Shown in pieces: positions 1 to 12,100 of a stretch of DNA of 64,000 nt. The notes under the pieces are model-generated. The model was not told where the DNA came from and searched no databases. It saw nothing but the letters and a program-made list of their open reading frames with translations. The DNA is from Berberis thunbergii (lineage: Eukaryota; Streptophyta; Magnoliopsida; Ranunculales; Berberidaceae): positions 620,001 through 684,000 of the forward strand of contig QNQO01000544.1 in NCBI GenBank assembly GCA_003290165.1, given 5' to 3'. Made by a program: the position numbers and the translations under genes. Within the stretch, counting starts at the first letter, position 1, and every line of letters starts with the position of its first letter.

Positions 1-2660
1 TCTCATTAAGAAAGTCCCATCAAAACCATCATTCTTGAAGTTCTTGTACATATGCCTAAACAAAATCTATGATCTGAATATGAAAAGAGTTGTTTTACTG
101 CTTCAATCAAGCATTTTTGCTGGTCAGAGATAAAAGTTAGCTTCCCTACATGCATCTTCAACAACATCTCAATTATACTCAAGAAGGTGCACCAATTTTG
201 GTAGCATTTTGACTGGCAAATGTAGATGGCCAATGGAAACATACCATTATTGTCATCCAAAGCTGTAACTGACAAACAACAATCCTCATATTTGGCCTTG
301 CGAAAGCACACATCCAACCCCACCAAGAGTTTACAACCATGCTGCCAACCAAGTAGACTAGCAGAAAATGCCAAACACGGGCCTATGAACCTTTGATCAT
401 CATTATTTGTTGAGCATGTAGCAATGCTTCCTGGGTTTGTTGTCAACAATTCCATGCAACAAGAAGGGGTCATCTTGTAACTTTCTTCATAACTACCAAT
501 TACTTTTGTCATCAATTTCTGTTTTGCCCTCCACCATACATGATAGCTGACATCAATAGAGTGCTCTTTCCATGTCAGTTTGATAAGGGAGTCAGGTGTG
601 AGAAATTGGAAGTGTGTATTAAAATAGACTCACACTCCTTAGCAATAAACCTAGCATCCGCCATTGGATGCCCATCAACAATTTTCAGACATGTGTGTTG
701 TTGCCCCATGGTCCTAACCCTGATGGTGTGCCCATATTTATTCTTGATGCATAGCAATGCCATTTGTAGTCTTCATCCGTACACTTCACTAAAAATTTGT
801 CAGGATCATTCTTCTTGAATCTCATCAGAAACTTCTTTCTTACTGCATATTTCCTCAACAAAAACCTAACATCATCTACTGTGGATCATTCCTTCCCAAT
901 CTCCAAGACCCATTCCTCATCTTCATCGTGAGCCTCATGATCACTCTCATCACCATAAACATTCTCAGTTTCAGCAACAAAACCAGCATGCACACCTGGA
1001 GGTGCCTCATCTTCAATGTTATGGCTTGAATGGTACTCCTCTTTTACTGGAAGATCATCTAGTTCAGCAAACTAAGAAGAACCTGCTTCAGATGGACCTC
1101 TTGGCTGGCCTTGGGCTTGTTCATGGGTTGGTTCCTCATTAGGTACCTATTGTACTACATCAGGTAGGTCTTCATCTAGCTCTTCTTCACTCAACTCATC
1201 ATATAACTTCACTCTTGTCTTACTTGACTTTATCTTTTTTTTTTTGCTACTTTCTTTACTATCCTTGCCCTCCCCCCTTGTTCTTTTCTTAGCACAACTA
1301 CCATATTTGCTTGGAGAGTACCAATCACTAGGTTTACTCTTCCTTGGGGTTGAAACCTTCCTCTTGGCCCAAGGCCTTTTGGCCCTGCATTTAGGCCTCA
1401 AATGAACTTTATTATGAGGGGTGGGTTGTGTTATAGGGACAGGGTCTACATCAACAATAGGTGGGGTTGAAATAGGTTCAAGGTCCATTAAACTAATCCC
1501 AAGAGTGCTGCTTTCATAAACTTGTGTCACTTGCCACTTTAACCACAACAAACACATGCAAAGCATCCTTGTCATCAATGTTTGCATGGGTCTAAAAATA
1601 CATTGTCTTCATCATTGTTAATGTTTATCCTCACCCCATTATGCACAAAGGTATGTGTTGTTCCAAGGGTTAAGGCATGCTTATGTGGGTTGGGGATAGC
1701 TTCATGGATACTCTTGTTTAACTTATCCCAATTAAAGTAATCACCATGCACCTGTACAAAGTCTATAGATAACCCATCTATATAATCACTAGCCTTCCAC
1801 ATACCAGGGATATCTGCAATCTTACTCCACTTTCCATCATAATGGACCACTAAGTCCCAGACATCCAGTTCTTGTCCCCATTTGCCATTGCTGCAATGAC
1901 ACCAATTAAAACGGATTGATGAATACTATAGCAAATAAACAAAACCATGCAATCAAACATGAATAGTAAACTGAAAACAGAAGACAAATACAACACATAT
2001 AACATCAAAAATCCATGTACATATGTGCATTACCATATTCAACATTATGTGAACACTGTGACTGATTCATAGAAGCACCTACCACTAGCAACACTAAATC
2101 ACCTTCAGAAACAACATTTTCACTAATGCAAGCAGCAGCCACCAAATAAACAGTGGAGAAACCCAAATTTGTGCAAATGAGCAAAATATTAACAAAATCA
2201 TACCATTGACATCATCCACTCAAACATGCATTACATATAGAAGCACCAAAATGAAAACCCTAAAATAGCAAAGAAGACTTACAATATATCATGCCAATGA
2301 ACAGGAGGAGGTTTCACGTCCTATTCAGTGTCTGAAGGAGTGAATTCTCACCTCAGATTTAGTTCTTCATTGCTTGGAATCTGACCGAAGAAGTCACTAA
2401 AATCACTGAACGAACTACAATCGTCGTTGTGTATGCTAGAAGCAGTGCTCCCATCATCATCGCTGCTACTGATAGTGATTTTGACACTGAAAACAATTTT
2501 CTTCCCCTTCTTTGTTTTGGTATTCCGCTTCTTCATTTTGATAAGAAATCAGAGAGAGTCAAAACGCAGGAAGAAAAGAGAAATGGAACTGAGATAAACG
2601 GAGGGAGTTTTCCCTCCACTGTCTGTATCTTCAATGGTACGAGCTGACAGGGAGGTAATC
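1..2660 (-). mobile_element. Mutator-like element (MULE), decayed, truncated by the window edge
   Basis: The minus strand reads from about 2536 down to position 1 through the parts of a plant MURA-type transposase in the expected order: an acidic, Ser/Asp-rich start, a PB1-like region, a long basic Lys/Ser-rich linker, the MuDR N-terminal DNA-binding region, and the start of the MULE transposase domain. Stops and frame changes break the reading frame, so the copy is inactive as it stands. I could not define a terminal inverted repeat. The right limit is placed at the poly-C run only because nothing transposase-like lies beyond it. The 3' part of the element lies outside the window. Confidence 0.7.
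6..2536 (-). pseudogene. MULE transposase pseudogene (MURA-like)
   Basis: Mutator-family transposases cut and join DNA at terminal inverted repeats using a DDE/D catalytic core. Visible pieces, N- to C-terminal on the minus strand: an acidic start at 2348-2536; a PB1-like segment at 1575-1850 beginning near a plausible splice acceptor at about 1890; a basic linker rich in KKKK and SSKK at 1147-1587; a MuDR N-terminal region at about 740-890 with DVRFLLRKYAV and KFLVKC motifs; a DNA-binding tail with H-x-C at 575-763; and the MULE core at 6-515 with TNPGS, LLGLD-like, TALD and FISDQQK motifs. Stops precede the DVRFLL block and frames change near 1590 and 540. The catalytic domain runs off the left edge, so only its first part can be judged. 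Confidence 0.72.
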
Positions 2661-2679
2661 CCCCCCCCCCCCCCCCCCC
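2660..2679. repeat. Poly-C tract, 20 consecutive C
   Basis: A pure run of twenty C on the plus strand lies directly beyond the 5' end of the MULE-derived sequence. Its length may be approximate because homopolymers are error-prone to sequence and assemble. Confidence 0.9.
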
Positions 2680-3040
2680 TAAATAACATGCTTGGAGCTC
2701 AGAAGACTTATAACTATTTAATTGGCATTGAAGAAAGTGGGGTCAAATATGGGCAGAGCTTATCTAGAGAGCCAGGCCCTAGCGCTAGATTCGTGTTAGG
2801 AGAGTCTCCTTGCACATTTTTAGGAGAGAGAGGAGATTTTGAGGGGATCTTGAGTTCTTGAAAAGATTGTGAGATCTTGAGAGTATCTATCTCCTAAAAA
2901 CATGGAGGGGAGCCTCCCTTGGCACAAATCTGACGCTAGGGCCTAAATCTTAAGAATTTTTTATATGGGCAATATCTACTTGTTTTATTTATTATTTATA
3001 TGGTATTAAAGTAGACCAATAGGTCGGGTGTGGGAGGAGG

Positions 3041-3079
3041 CTTGAGACTTGAGACTTGAGACTTGAGACTTGAGACTTG
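3041..3079. repeat. Microsatellite, 7-bp unit (CTTGAGA)n
   Basis: About five and a half uninterrupted copies of a 7-bp unit (cttgaga) are visible. It lies in gene-free sequence between the MULE and RHF2A. Confidence 0.9.
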
Positions 3080-4178
3080 TTTTTGGTTTCAAATTTACAG
3101 AACCCTGTAAAATTAAGATAAAAACACCATTTATTTGTATCTTCTTTTGGGAACTTGCTTGGACTGCACTCCAAGACACTGTTCTAATACCCTGACCCTA
3201 AAGGGTTCATAAAAGAGAAAAAGAAGGATTATCAGAAAAGTTGCCCACAACTAATTCCATAATTTCCAGTAACAAAAGAAACGGAGCACTATCACATAGT
3301 AAAACGTTACTAATCTTCCTCTTACGATTATGGATGCTCTCGAATATGATACTAGTCTTCCTATTTTGTCATTTGCTTTCCTTTTCCTTGAGATATTCTA
3401 TTGTTGTTGTTATTGTTGTTGTTGTTGTCGGTGGTAGCCTTGTTTCATTTTTTATTTTTAAGTCTATCTGGTTGCACATTTTTCATGGGAAATTAAATCC
3501 AAAGACATCAAATGAAACATAGTCGTAATGCCAAAGTAATCTTTATAGTATCTTAAAATTATATGAAAAGAATAAGCACCGCCAGTTTTAATTATTTGAT
3601 TTTTCTTCTTTATAATTATTTTAAGAACAAAGAAGGGAGCACTATAAACCACTACCAAAAGAAGAAAATAAAGACCAATACAAAACCCGATTAAAGAAAA
3701 TGGTTCCTTAATATCAAGGTTTAGTTGTAATTGGAATTGTAATTCATTGGATGATATCAACCCCTTTATTTGCAGTTCATACACTTGGAGAATTGTTAAT
3801 ATCTTAATTGATCTTGATTGAATACTTTTTGGTTTATAATTTGCTCCATCATTTCATCGAAAGTATATAATATGACAGATGCAGATGCGATATAGTTGAT
3901 GGCCCAACCTAATCGATAGAGAGTTTCTGCCAAAGGTTTCAAGTAGAAAACGATATACAGTAAATTGATGGCCTGGAAATCACTCGGCTAAGGATATCAA
4001 TCATGCATAAAGAAAAGAAAAAAGTTAGTCAAGTTAAAACCTAGCAAGCATATTCTTTTATACTGAATACACAATTTATTTGTTAGTCTAGTTCTGCCGT
4101 ATTTGTAGATGCACACTGATGCTAACAAATTTTTTTATACCACCAGCTAAGAAATGGGATCTCAACTTGGAAAGTGTT

Positions 4179-4363
4179 TGATCACTTCAACTACGCTTTT
4201 GCTTATTGTCGAGGAAACCAGCGAGGAAATGGGCGAGGGAGGGAAGTGTTACCACTCATCCCTCTCGAGATACATGTCTTTGCAAATCTCAAGGGAGATG
4301 AGTGGTAACACCCCCCTCCTCGCCCATTTCCTCGATAATAAGAAAAGCTCCTTGAACTAATCA
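4179..4363. mobile_element. Foldback / MITE-like hairpin, about 185 bp
   Basis: The two halves are inverted copies. The left arm contains tgatcacttcaa, then gcttattgtcgagg, gaaatgggcgaggg and gtgttaccactcatc. The right arm carries the reverse complement of each in mirrored order, ending ttgaactaatca. The centre is a short spacer around cgagatacatg. No convincing target-site duplication is visible, so the exact ends are uncertain. It has no coding capacity. It is most like a MITE or other foldback element; a small-RNA hairpin precursor is possible. Confidence 0.6.
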
Positions 4364-6195
4364 TCTATTTTGATTGGATCTACATTGAAATAGACACTCA
4401 ACCAGAATCAGTTGCTACATTCCATTGTTCAGAAAGACAAATTCCTTTTTGTTCCTTCTCAACTCAATTAACTAGTTGATTGCTGATCAACCCCAACACA
4501 AGGAGCAGTAGTAATCGAATGAGGTAACCATTCAAACACTAGTAATCAAGGGCCCCAACCTGCTTTCTGATTACCACATCCCCAAAATAATAAAGCTTAA
4601 AATAGTAAAACTTGACAATGTCAGGCATGGGCTTCGCGAGAAAATTTAGCACAAGTTAGTAGAGTTCCAACTCTGCCTGCACATACAGACATGCATTTAA
4701 AAATCAAATGAGGACGGAGAATACCACCTAAAAGAGGGTATGAGTATACCATCAAACATACAAAAACAAAATTCTTAAATTTAAGCATTCTAGGATTCAT
4801 CCTGGTATTTATTTAAGTTCTCTCAATAGGATATTAGGTATATAAGTTGTATTTTAACTGGAGTAAGTATGAACAAATATACAAGTATATATATAGTAAG
4901 TCAAAGGGATTCTCTTTCTCTACTTTCATTTTCTCGAACATCCAGACCAAAATCAAGTCCATAATATATAGATATCAGCCATTGGCCTGAAATGAAGGCA
5001 AATCATCTCATCCTCAGCATCCCATACCTGCAACAAGGAGGTTGCCACCTGGAAAACAACCACCAAATTCAGTAAGCTACACCTTACATAGAAATTTTCG
5101 TGGTATGGTGCAAACAGTATTGATCTCTATATTATCCATATAATTTATTAAAAGCCCATTCAATACGACATGACATGGCAATGATTTTGAGGTGAAGATG
5201 CAGAATAGTAAAGTGAGAGAGAAGTAAAGCGATAAAACCATTAAAACAAGATCAAAGCGCCATCCAACGTGTTATTTGTCAATTTTTTTGGGTGTTGTCG
5301 AACTTTTTTTATATGTACACGATGGATTAGTATCTAGTTAGACAATAGGTGCCTCAACAGAAGTAGGTATTCATGTACCAAGGTTCCATTTGTTGCAACT
5401 TGCAAATGATGGTTAACTTTTTATCTATATTTTTAATATCAAATTCGTTCATATGCATAATCTTCACGGTCAGTTCATCTCAATTCTCAAAATGAAATGA
5501 TGTTGAGATTTTCCCATAATAGTGTGGACAGATGTAGAGATTTGCCCATGACAGCAAGATCCACACCCTCGTCTTCAGGATTCCCTGGAGCATCTCCAAC
5601 CTATACAAGGTCATTCGATTACAAGGATTCCTCCCCTATATGTAATGATGGTTCTCAATGGTTTCACTTAGCAGATCAAGATAATTTCATTAGTTGATCA
5701 TAAATTTAGGTTTCCGGTACACAATACAACATGCATAGCGACAACTACGAATGACTAGGATCGCAGTCTTAATTTTTTTTTAGAACAGATTCTGGGTAGA
5801 TTTTATGTATCACCTTTTTTCTGAGTTTTTCTTTTCAAGTTACTTCTCATTTCTCAGTCTTATCTCTGCCAGGAATATGAAAATGTGTACTAAATCCTAC
5901 AGGAAAGATAAAGCAATACCGTCCCATAACTCCTTTACTGGAGAAAATTTCTACTTTCCAACCAATATTACAATTTAAACAAAAATTCCATTTGCAATCA
6001 TCACAGATCAATGCAATTTATATGCTAAACATTTTAAATAGTTCATAAATCTAGATATAATAGGACAATATCTCATTTGTCACTATCATCATACTAGTAC
6101 CACAACACGATCCCAATTTAAATAAAAAATAAGTATCTATAACTAACCTTAAAAGATGAAATGCTGAGACCTGATATTGCTAAGAAATGGACAGC

Positions 6196-9100
6196 TTAAT
6201 TTTGACCTGAACTTGCAGCACAAGAAGCTGAAGCATTATTTGGCTGGTTGTTGCCATGATCCCTTGTAATCCTCTGATTATCCAACTCCCTAACTGAATC
6301 CACTGCCACATTATTTGATGCAGAGGAACCTGTTGCTTCACTATTTTCTCTGGTTTCAAGACGCTCCATTAAGCGTGATACGCTAGCAATGCCAGCATTT
6401 ACCTCTCTCTTAACTTCTGAACCAATATCAGCCATGGAAGTGCTCCGAGAAAACAACCTCTCCTTCCATCCTCTGGTATTCTTTGTAATGGAGTCTTTGT
6501 ACCTGTAGACAGAGAAAAGTGAATAAATAAATAAATCAGCCAAAGACAGAATCAAACATGAAGCCTGTATCATAATCATGGCCATATCCCTACCCCAAAC
6601 AAAAGGAAGAAATAATTAACATATCTTCTTAAAGTTTTCTGACTAATGAAAGGGATCTTTCTATGAGTTATCAAATACCTCATTGAAAAAGAATCCAAAC
6701 GCGACTTCAGAGATTCCGAGAAAGACTGTAATTTTGATGGGCCTGCACCATCTTGATTTACGTGGGAGGATTGACTAGCAGAGTTCCTGCAAAATGTATT
6801 GATCAACATAAAAATATTGAGTTTTGTGAAAGAAGGAAAAAATAACCCACAATAACAAGACAATATCTCTATCTACATCAATCTATATATAAAGTAATAG
6901 TAAGTACCGATTATTAAAAGAAAGGTGGTGAGCACTAGATCTAGATGTAGAGTTAGGGATCTGATTGCTCTGGGAAGAAAGCAACTGTTGGATCCCTTGT
7001 GAGGATTCTTCTCCCATAGATCCAATGGGGACAGATGAGCTAGGGGCAGTAGTTTCTGGAACAGTTTCATTATCCCCTTCTCTTTGAGCAGGAGAAGATG
7101 ACAAAGGGGCAGCTGGAGGTGCATTAGGATGAGCAGAGAATACCAAAAACTGTGGACGACCTTGAGCAGTAGACCTGCCTCTTTGGCCCTCCCTTCTAGT
7201 AACGTGGTGTGTTCTCCCCATTGCAGCAGCAGCAGCCAAGTGCTGGATTATTCGCTCTTCAAGTTCAGCATCATTGGCTGGTAACTGCATTATTTTAACA
7301 GCAAGAAAACCGAATAAGATTCTTAAAAAGTTAGAAGTCATAATGCAATCAGTACATGAAATACATACTACCAACAACAGAGTTAAACAATTGAGGAAGT
7401 ACTGACATGCTGCAATTCAAAATCCCCTAGGGTAGGATGATGAAATATTGTGGTATTTCGTGGAGGATTGACCCTAATGCTTCTTTCACGCTCTACTGCC
7501 TCCAGCAGTTCTTGGCTGCCAAGACAAGTATACAAATAATGCTCAGCACAGTAACAATATTTTCTGAAAACATAAACAGAATGAAACAAGCCAAATGAAC
7601 CTGGTAGGATCCTTCAGGCTAATGGGCTGCCAACACATGGGGCACTGGGAGCTTCTTTGGCACCTACCCCAAAAAATAAAATAAAATAAAATTAGGACAT
7701 CTGCTTGATGCACAATTTTTACGTGAAAATCAATCACTTAGTTGATATTTAATTGCTTAGTTATTCATTTTACACTGTTGACTATTTTATTACAAAGTCA
7801 TCTACTGATGTTTCACCTATGGAAATTTTGCTCTAAATCTTGTTAGATGTAAAGAAATAAAATCAAATTGTGAGGTTAGTAATAATGACTTTTAGGTTAG
7901 AGAGGAACCAAAGTCATGAATAGCAAAATGGTTGGACATGGAAAAAAAATTCTCCTTGTAATGGCAATCTCCACATCAGCCTCACTTAAGGGTTTTTGTG
8001 TTGTGGGAATGAATGTCGGTTTTAGTTATTTTTTTGAATTCAACGAAAAAGGTCACAAAAAGAGGCAAAACAGAAGAAAAATCCATAAAAGGTAAAGGAG
8101 ACGTTGGGAAGGGGAGAAAAAGAGGCGCTTTTCTGTATGCAGCCTCCTTAGTTGCCTGGTTTCCTCTCTATTAAGATTTTATTAGAGAAATTCTGATCAG
8201 AGAAAAATTAGGGAAGTTATGTTCGGCACATCAAATACTGATGTGATAAAACATTGTGTAAATCATCTATTCAAAAGAAAGAGGGGGGAGGGGGGATGAG
8301 GTGTTATTTTCACACAGGTAATATAGGAAATGACTTGCTAAGAAAAAATGCAACTCGCAGGAAATTACAAATTCACTGTCGAAAAGATTTTCCAATCGAT
8401 ATACACACTAAACAAACACATCATTGCAAGCTAAAACACAGAAAAATAATTTGCGCCTATATAGATCATGTCTGCAATCCTTTAGAATAATTCAAAAGAC
8501 AAAACCTGGACTATCCATGAATTTTCTGCAACATTTATATTTAAATTATTTGTATTTGCCAGTTTGTATCTTTCAAGACAGAAGTAAACACTATTGTTCG
8601 CAAAGTACTTTTTTCTTCAATAAAACAGAAACAAGCGTGTTGCATTAAGAAGAAACCATGAGAACAATAGAAATGACGAGAAGCTGAGCCAATGGAAGAA
8701 ACAACGTAAAGAAAAACAATAACAAACAGCATGATTACGAAAAACCTTATCTCCTAAGAATGTTTTCCAGTTTAAAAGGTCGGAAGTGGTTGGGCCATCA
8801 GCCATAAGACACACTTGGCTCTTTTTTTTAGTCAAACACTCCATGATTTTATTAGTTATAAATTTATAATGAAATGAGTGAGAAACATAAGGTTACCACA
8901 ACTGAACATAAACAAGTCAAAAGGCTATATTCTGAATTGTCTTATGAGAAGAATCTCAATGCCGAATGTCCTTTATAGATATGAAGCATTCCTCAGTGGA
9001 TAAAGCATTTCATTCAAAGATTCTTCTTTTTCTTTCCTTCCACAAAGCGCATGTAAATTAGGAGGATTATTTTAGCCTATTGGATGACCATAATCGTGAT

Positions 9101-12100
9101 CATATTGTTAATCGTGAGGATTCCCAATTTCTTTCCCAAGAAATACCATGTTTCTTTCCTTTCAAATCACCTCAACACCACCATCATCAGTTTTTCCCAT
9201 ATCCATTTTCCTAGTAAATTTCTGTGGAACTTGTTCCAGATCAATTCATTGGTGTAGCTCATTCCCATGCTGGCAAAGCCATCTTGAATTATTGCACATG
9301 GTGATCCAAACTCTTCTTTTAAAGAAAGAAATGGTAGTGGACTCAGTTTCAGTCACAAAGAGCACATGTGGTGATGATGAGGTTAGTCCATGGTTAGGAT
9401 ACTCTCATACAGTCCACAACAAAAAATTGTCTGGGAAGAGTTTGCTTTCTCGGAAAGACAGTGAAAATGAATTAAGATTGTTCTAGAGTAATTGTGAAGG
9501 AACGGAACTTCTCACAGTATTTAGTGAAAAATACTAGTTTTGTGGTCTCAAATGAGCTTGTCTTCAATATCATTGACTGTGGCTAGCTCTAGCAACCCCG
9601 TGAGATCCACTAAATGACTCATCTCCTCATCATGAAGCCCTCATCTAGGAGCCAAGTCCGAGTTCATAGAACCCTCATTGGGAATAGAAACATCTGATAT
9701 AGCACCATGTTTCCTAAGAGAAATAGCATGAATATCTTTATACCACAATGCTAATGCTAGAGGTTGATATGTTACCAACTTATTGTACCAAAGTTAACTA
9801 CTCTTCTCCCATTGCCCACTTGGAAGGAGATACTTGATTCAAACTTTTGCTTGAGGTTCAAGTCGCTTCTTCATATTTTACGCCCATTGAGCTTGTTCAC
9901 TTTGTTAGTCTACCATCCAAATCCATCCTACCCATATTTATCTCTGATTACTCACCTCCAATCCCCATAATGCATTTTTTCCTCACTACCAAAACGCAAG
10001 ACCCACTTTGCTAGAAAAGCTTTTATTCTTCAAATGCCCAAACACCTTCTATTTTTTTATAGACACAGTTTCTGATATTTTAACACGACAATATTTGTGA
10101 CCTTTAGACGATGCCCCCAACAAGAGTCTCAACAAATTTCTTCAATGGTTTTCACCACTACAATGGGTAGTCATAAGAGAGAGAGCGAGAGAAGAGAGAA
10201 AGGTTAAGACATCCACATTGTACTTTTGTCAAGGTGAACCTTCCAGCTTTATCAGGCATCTTCCCCTCCAACTGTTAAATCTTTGTTGAAGCCTCTTTAT
10301 GATTGGATCCCAAAGATCTCTATTCTTGCATTTATGGCCGAAAGACGGACCTAAGCATCTAGAAGGCAGCTTGTCATTGCTACAACCCAACAAATTTCGC
10401 AAACTCCTTAATGTTAGGACTTCCCTCATCTAAGGAGACAATCAGAAGAGAATGGGGGCACCTTGTCTTATCCCTCTAGATACTTTGAAGAAACCAACAG
10501 GCCACCATTAAGAATGGTGGCCAGTGCGCGATTGATAGAAAAAAACTATAATAACAATAATGATATGTTATTATTATTGTTATTATCAAGTAAATAAATA
10601 AAATTAATGATTGTTACACCCAACTTCTAAACTTTACATCTATGCCTATTTTCTCTAGAAAAAATGATCAATAAAGAATCAACTTATGGCATCAAAAGCT
10701 TTCGAGAAATCAATTTCAAGCATTACACCTCTATGCCTTGATTTGATACAAGAGCTGATAAGTTCATTGGCAATGAGAGACCATCGTTGAGTTGGCGATT
10801 TGAGATTGCATCACATTAAAAAGAGAGAAAAGATGGTTCAGAACTGATCTTTGCGAAACCTTTGATTCTATTTCAGTATTACGCTTGCCCCTTTGACCTC
10901 TGGAGTTGAGTAAAGGAGGATTGAGTTCAGACTGGACTAGGAATGAATTTTCGCTCAAATCAACCGCAACCAAAGTTACCGATTCATGTGATCCAACAAA
11001 GACAGTAGGAACAACTAACAATATCAACCAACAGTTATCAATGAATGCTGACCAGGTGATAGGTTTCCAATATACCATAATAACAGATGCAGGACTAAGC
11101 AACCTCACACAGGGGACGGCAATGGGAACAACAGTCAATGAGCTAACAGAGAAGTTAGAACATGCATCATCAGGACATGGATCAGCCAGGGTCAGGACAT
11201 GGATCAGCAAGGAGTTATAACAGCAAATGTCAGTATTTTGTTGTTCTGTTAGCATTCTGTAATTGCAAGTTTTAATTTCAGCAAGTGGGGCAATCTGTTA
11301 GAAGTAGGGGTAGCAAGTTGTTGACAGTCTGTAATCAGCAAGTGTCGGTTGCAAATGTAGAACTCTTATATAAAGAGAGATGTATGAGTCTGGAATATTC
11401 ATTCAGATTGTAAATCAGTTGTACAAAGAGCATTGCTCTGTGGGGAGTTTAGGCCTCTCGAATTGCCTATAAACAGATTTCAATAAAGCTTTCATTCATT
11501 CTTCAATCACCTGAGTTCTTTTTTTCCTGTTCTTAATTGTTCAATCTGCAGTTCATATCACCAGGCTATCAGTTACTCTATCAAATCCTCGCCTCAACCA
11601 AGACACATGTAGTTATTTGATGCTCCTAAAATTAATATGGTAGAATGGTCATACAAAGAAGAACTTTATTTGATATGCTTCCCCCAAAAAGGCTTCTTTC
11701 CATATTTAGTACAACTCCAAATCTCCGATCATCCAAACTTTTGTTGTTCACAAGTTCATAACTATTGTCCAGAAGGAGAAGACAAACTCAAAATTCCTAC
11801 ATAAAATGTTTGGCTGTTAATTTGCATAACCAGTGAAAACTTGAAATGAACATGGTTTCATGGGGTTTCGCATTATGAAGAAGAGATATGTCCGAACCTC
11901 TCTTCTTGCATCTGCTATCTTCCGTCCTCTATCTTCTTCCACTCGAACCGGAACGAGCATATCTCTGACTCTACAACCTTTCCAAGTAAGCTTCAATAAG
12001 TTCTAGATCAATGCATGAAACATTATTAAAAAAATTTCTCCAATAAAAAAAGGGAGGTCGTAGATCAGGAGGGTTGTAGGAATGTTGGAAACTCTTCCCA

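Larger units (their letters stand above)
2700..6195. other. Gene-free stretch between the MULE and the RHF2A stop codon
   Basis: Apart from the 7-bp microsatellite at 3041, a TTG-rich run near 3400-3430 and the foldback element at 4179-4363, I see no coding potential or recognisable transposon here. The right-hand few hundred bases should hold the RHF2A 3' UTR and its polyadenylation region, but no single signal stands out. Confidence 0.5.

Noticed and set aside
9148..9486. 112-aa plus-strand open frame in RHF2A intron 3
   Set aside because: It lies opposite the degenerate LINE ORF2 on the minus strand and has no motif of its own.
10906..11220. 104-aa open frame in RHF2A intron 3
   Set aside because: No recognisable domain, and the opposite strand is open over the same stretch too. 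It is listed only as part of a possible retrotransposon remnant.
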